From Alphaproteobacteria bacterium (GTDB taxonomy: Bacteria > Pseudomonadota > Alphaproteobacteria > UBA8366 > GCA-2717185), in NCBI GenBank assembly GCA_012103325.1, contig WLWY01000021.1, positions 1 to 54,272 of the forward strand: 54,272 bases of DNA. Direction: 5' to 3'. Positions 51,662 through 54,272 of this stretch are shown in pieces. The first letter of the stretch is position 1. Every line of letters begins with the position of its first letter. Below the pieces are notes generated by a model. That model saw only the letters and a list, made by a program, of their open reading frames with translations, did not search any database and was not told the DNA's origin. The position numbers and the translations under genes were made by a program.

Positions 51662-54028
51662 ATGATCGGCCCCTTAAACCGCAAGCTAGTCCGGGATCTG
51701 TGGCATATCCGCGGATTGGTCATCGCCATTGCCTCCGTTATCGGCGCCGGCGTGGCTACCTTCGTCATGTCGATCGGCATGGTGCAATCGCTCGACGAAA
51801 CGCGGACCGCCTATTACGAGCGATACCGGTTTGCCGATGTGTTCGGCGCGGTCAAACGAGCCCCGGAACACCTGACCAGGCGGCTCTCCGAGATCGACGG
51901 CGTCAAGACCGTCGCCACGCGCATCGTGAAAGACGTTACATTGGATATTGCCGGACTGAACGAGCCGGCAACCGGCCGGCTGATTTCGGTTTCAACCCTC
52001 GGACGGCAGGCCTTAAACGATATCCGGATCCGGCGCGGCCGCGGTATATCGCACGGACGCCCGGACGATGCCGTCATCAGCGAGGCGTTTGCTGAAGCGC
52101 ACGGTTTCGAACCCGGCGATCATTTTTTCGCAACGATCAACGGACACCGGCGGCGATTGGACATTGTCGGAATCGCCCTGTCGCCGGAGTACGTCTATTC
52201 GATCGCGCCAGCCGCGCTGATGCCGGACGACAAGCGGTTCGGCGTCATCTGGATGAGCCGCGAGGCGCTGGCCGCTGCGTTCGACATGGACGGCGCCTTC
52301 AACGACATCGCCATTTCGCTGCTGCGCAACGCGGTACCAAGGGCGGTCATCGCCGATATCGACCGGCTTTTGGATCCGTATGGCGGCACCGGAGCCTATC
52401 TGCGGCGCGATCAGGTTTCGAACTGGTTTCTATCCAGCGAAATCGAGCAACTGCGCACGATGGCGACGTTGATACCGACGATATTTCTTGCCGTTTCCGC
52501 GTTCCTGCTAAACATGGTGATTTCGCGCCTTGTCGCGACGGAACGCGAACAAATCGGTTTGCTGAAGGCATTCGGCTACACCAATGCGGCGATCGCCTGG
52601 CACTACGTAAAGTTCATCCTGGCCATGGTTGCGCTCGGTCTTGTGCTCGGCAGCGCCGCCGGCGCCTGGCTGGGCCGCGAGTTGACCGAAATCTATACCC
52701 AGTTCTATCGCTTCCCATTTCTGTATTTCCGGCTGGACGGTAGTGTTTTCGCCGGCGCGGTACTGATTAGCCTGACCGCCGCGCTCATCGGCGGCGCCGG
52801 CGCGGTCGGCCGCGCGATCCGTTTGCCCCCGGCCGAGGCGATGGCGCCGCCGGCACCGCCAACCTATCGACGCGGACTGTTGCAAAGCCTTCCGATCGTA
52901 AAGGCGTTGGATCAGCCGACGCGCATGATCTTGCGGCACGTCAGCCGATGGCCCGTACGATCCGCTCTGACGACGCTCGGCATTGCCCTTGCACTCAGCC
53001 TTTTGCTGAGTTCGCTCTTCTGGCTGGACGCAATCGAGATCATGATCGATACGCAATATGAGCAGGCCGAACGTCAGGACATTACGATCAGCCTGACCGA
53101 AGCGCAGTCCCGACGCGCCATACACGCGCTATCGCATGCGCCCGGCGTGACTGCCGTTCAACCGTACCGCGCCGTTCCGATCCGCTTGCGCTATGGGCAC
53201 AAATCCCGGCTGGTAACGCTGACCGGCGCAGTGCCCAACGCAAGCTTGAACCGCGTGCTCGATGCCAGCGGTCGGGCCGTTTCGTTGCCGCAGGAGGGGC
53301 TCGTGCTTTCCGCCAATCTGGCCGATTTGATCGGCGCCGCACCGGGAGACATGGTAACCGTCGAGGTTCTGGAGGGACGCCGGCCGATCCGTCGGCTGCG
53401 TATCGCCGAAACATTCGAAACTTATCTCGGCACGCTCGCCTATATGCGGATCGATGCACTGAACCGCTTATTGTTGGAGGGACCGACGATATCCGGAGCG
53501 TATATTCTCGCCGACCCGCAGATGCGAAAGGTGTTGCACCGAGAATTGAAGGATATACCAAAAGTTGCCGGGGTTTCCCTTCGCGAAACGGCCATCAATG
53601 CCTTTCGCGACACGATTGGCGATACGATGAACGTTGTGGTCGGGTTTTATGTTCTCTTCGCAGGCCTGCTGACGTTCGGCGTCGTCTATAACAGCGCCCG
53701 TATCTCGCTTTCGGAGCGTGGCCGAGAACTCGCCAGCCTGCGGGTGCTGGGTTTCACCCGGTTTGAAGTTTCCTACATTCTGCTCGGCGAACTCGCGGCG
53801 CTGACCGTCATCGCGTTGCCATTGGGTTGCATACTGGGATATGGCTTGTGCTGGATCATATCATCCGCTGCCGAGACAGAGCTTTATCGAATCCCCCTTT
53901 ACGTCGACCGCACAACCTTCGGCTTTTCCATCATCGTCGTATTGATCGCGGTCATCATTTCAGGGCTGATCGTGCGCCGGCGCGTCGACGGCCTCGACCT
54001 GATCGCCGTGTTGAAGACCAGGGAGTAA
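51662..54028 (+). CDS. FtsX-type ABC permease with two FtsX domains
   Basis: The 788-residue permease has an N-terminal anchor helix (LVIAIASVIGAGVATFVMS), a periplasmic domain, a first FtsX block around residues 270-390 (TIFLAVSAFLLNMVISRLVATEREQIGLLKAFGYTNAAI), a central helix near 440, a second extracytoplasmic domain, and a second FtsX block around 665-785 (FGVVYNSARISLSERGRELASLRVLGFTRFEVSYIL). The doubled layout is typical of macrolide/lipid or peptide exporters that do not import. It works with the ATPase before it. Confidence 0.93.
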   Translation: MIGPLNRKLVRDLWHIRGLVIAIASVIGAGVATFVMSIGMVQSLDETRTAYYERYRFADVFGAVKRAPEHLTRRLSEIDGVKTVATRIVKDVTLDIAGLNEPATGRLISVSTLGRQALNDIRIRRGRGISHGRPDDAVISEAFAEAHGFEPGDHFFATINGHRRRLDIVGIALSPEYVYSIAPAALMPDDKRFGVIWMSREALAAAFDMDGAFNDIAISLLRNAVPRAVIADIDRLLDPYGGTGAYLRRDQVSNWFLSSEIEQLRTMATLIPTIFLAVSAFLLNMVISRLVATEREQIGLLKAFGYTNAAIAWHYVKFILAMVALGLVLGSAAGAWLGRELTEIYTQFYRFPFLYFRLDGSVFAGAVLISLTAALIGGAGAVGRAIRLPPAEAMAPPAPPTYRRGLLQSLPIVKALDQPTRMILRHVSRWPVRSALTTLGIALALSLLLSSLFWLDAIEIMIDTQYEQAERQDITISLTEAQSRRAIHALSHAPGVTAVQPYRAVPIRLRYGHKSRLVTLTGAVPNASLNRVLDASGRAVSLPQEGLVLSANLADLIGAAPGDMVTVEVLEGRRPIRRLRIAETFETYLGTLAYMRIDALNRLLLEGPTISGAYILADPQMRKVLHRELKDIPKVAGVSLRETAINAFRDTIGDTMNVVVGFYVLFAGLLTFGVVYNSARISLSERGRELASLRVLGFTRFEVSYILLGELAALTVIALPLGCILGYGLCWIISSAAETELYRIPLYVDRTTFGFSIIVVLIAVIISGLIVRRRVDGLDLIAVLKTRE

Positions 54029-54034
54029 GTTTTG

Positions 54035-54272
54035 ATGTCCGCGATGAGCCGCCGCATCATATTCTGGGGCGTTTTCGGCATTCTTCTGATTGCGGGGCTG
54101 GTCTACGCTTTTCTGCCGCAACCAATTCCCGTCGACCTCGGCACGGTGACGGTCGGCCCGATGCGCATCACCATTAACGACGAAGGGAAAACGCGAGTCC
54201 GAGACGTATACACCGTATCGGCTCCCCTGGCTGGCCGCTCGATGCGCATTACACACAAGGTCGGCGACCGAG
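54035..54272 (+). CDS. HlyD-family membrane fusion protein, 3' end outside window
   Basis: Seventy-nine codons are visible from ATG 54035, six bases after the permease. They encode a single N-terminal transmembrane helix (IIFWGVFGILLIAGLVYAFL), then PIPVDLGTVTVGPMRITINDEGKTRVRDVYTVSAPLAGR, the entry to a biotinyl-lipoyl-like hairpin domain of periplasmic adaptors. With ATPase and permease it makes a MacAB/DevBCA-like tripartite exporter. Confidence 0.85.
   Translation, partial: MSAMSRRIIFWGVFGILLIAGLVYAFLPQPIPVDLGTVTVGPMRITINDEGKTRVRDVYTVSAPLAGRSMRITHKVGDR

Noticed and set aside
1..54272. CRISPR arrays, rRNA, tRNA genes and complete insertion sequences
   Set aside because: I found no regularly spaced repeats, no T-arm-like GGTTCRA sequence outside coding genes, and no transposase reading frame.

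Overview
The window is about 54 kb of high-GC, gene-dense DNA that reads as a chromosomal stretch of a free-living alphaproteobacterium, probably of the Rhodospirillales type. The basis is overall composition, the many four-base start/stop overlaps, the TRAP uptake system with Rieske, LLM-luciferase, amidohydrolase and FAD oxidase catabolic enzymes, the glcDEF order next to a 41-residue type of ribosomal protein L36, and G/C-rich palindromic intergenic repeats. This placement is inference; no rRNA or tRNA gene was found.

Layout. 1-500 is the start of a tyrosine-phosphatase-like gene. 724-8971 is a forward catabolic operon: TRAP transporter DctPQM, FAD amine-oxidase-like enzyme, DUF1989 protein, Rieske oxygenase, D-2-hydroxyacid dehydrogenase and a creatinase/ectoine-hydrolase-like protein. 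A FadR-type GntR regulator follows, with a perfect palindrome in front of it, then an LLM oxidoreductase and a class V aminotransferase. 11999-16443 holds single metabolic genes, including a double GNAT gene broken by an in-frame TGA. 16440-19499 is a compact reverse operon (TPR protein, phosphotransferase, divergent enolase, two-helix membrane peptide). 19601-22498 holds a DUF2817 protein and a TPR-methyltransferase fusion. Two AT-richer membrane genes follow, and beyond them a relic of a second methyltransferase 3' end.

23798-25463 is the most interesting part. A TetR gene is followed by an AhpD/carboxymuconolactone-decarboxylase-like gene in which TGA occupies the second cysteine of the CxxC motif (C-A-Y-TGA). 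The frame stays open for 105 more codons and a SECIS-like hairpin lies just downstream, so it is probably a selenoprotein. A thioredoxin-like gene follows. Two copies of one operator-like sequence flank tetR.

25488-40623 is a mosaic of catabolic and regulatory genes: a racemase-like protein, FAD oxidoreductases, an arylformamidase-like hydrolase, HxlR and AraC regulators, amidase, LLM monooxygenase, SDR, M19-like protein and HpcH/HpaI aldolase. It also holds a YjbR-TfoX-DUF2461-DUF2461 operon and three copies of a palindromic repeat. 40943-44770 is less GC-rich and carries secreted, phage-type and hypothetical genes. 45005-49444 is glcDEF plus a lipoprotein gene, then rpmJ with its terminator, a methyltransferase, and the start of an ABC/FtsX/HlyD export system that runs off the end.

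Several proteins keep a known enzyme fold but seem to lack hallmark catalytic or metal-binding residues (M24-like, DUF2817, Asp/Glu racemase-like, M19-like, enolase-like). Each is reported separately. All assignments come from reading motifs by eye; no database search or folding program was run.
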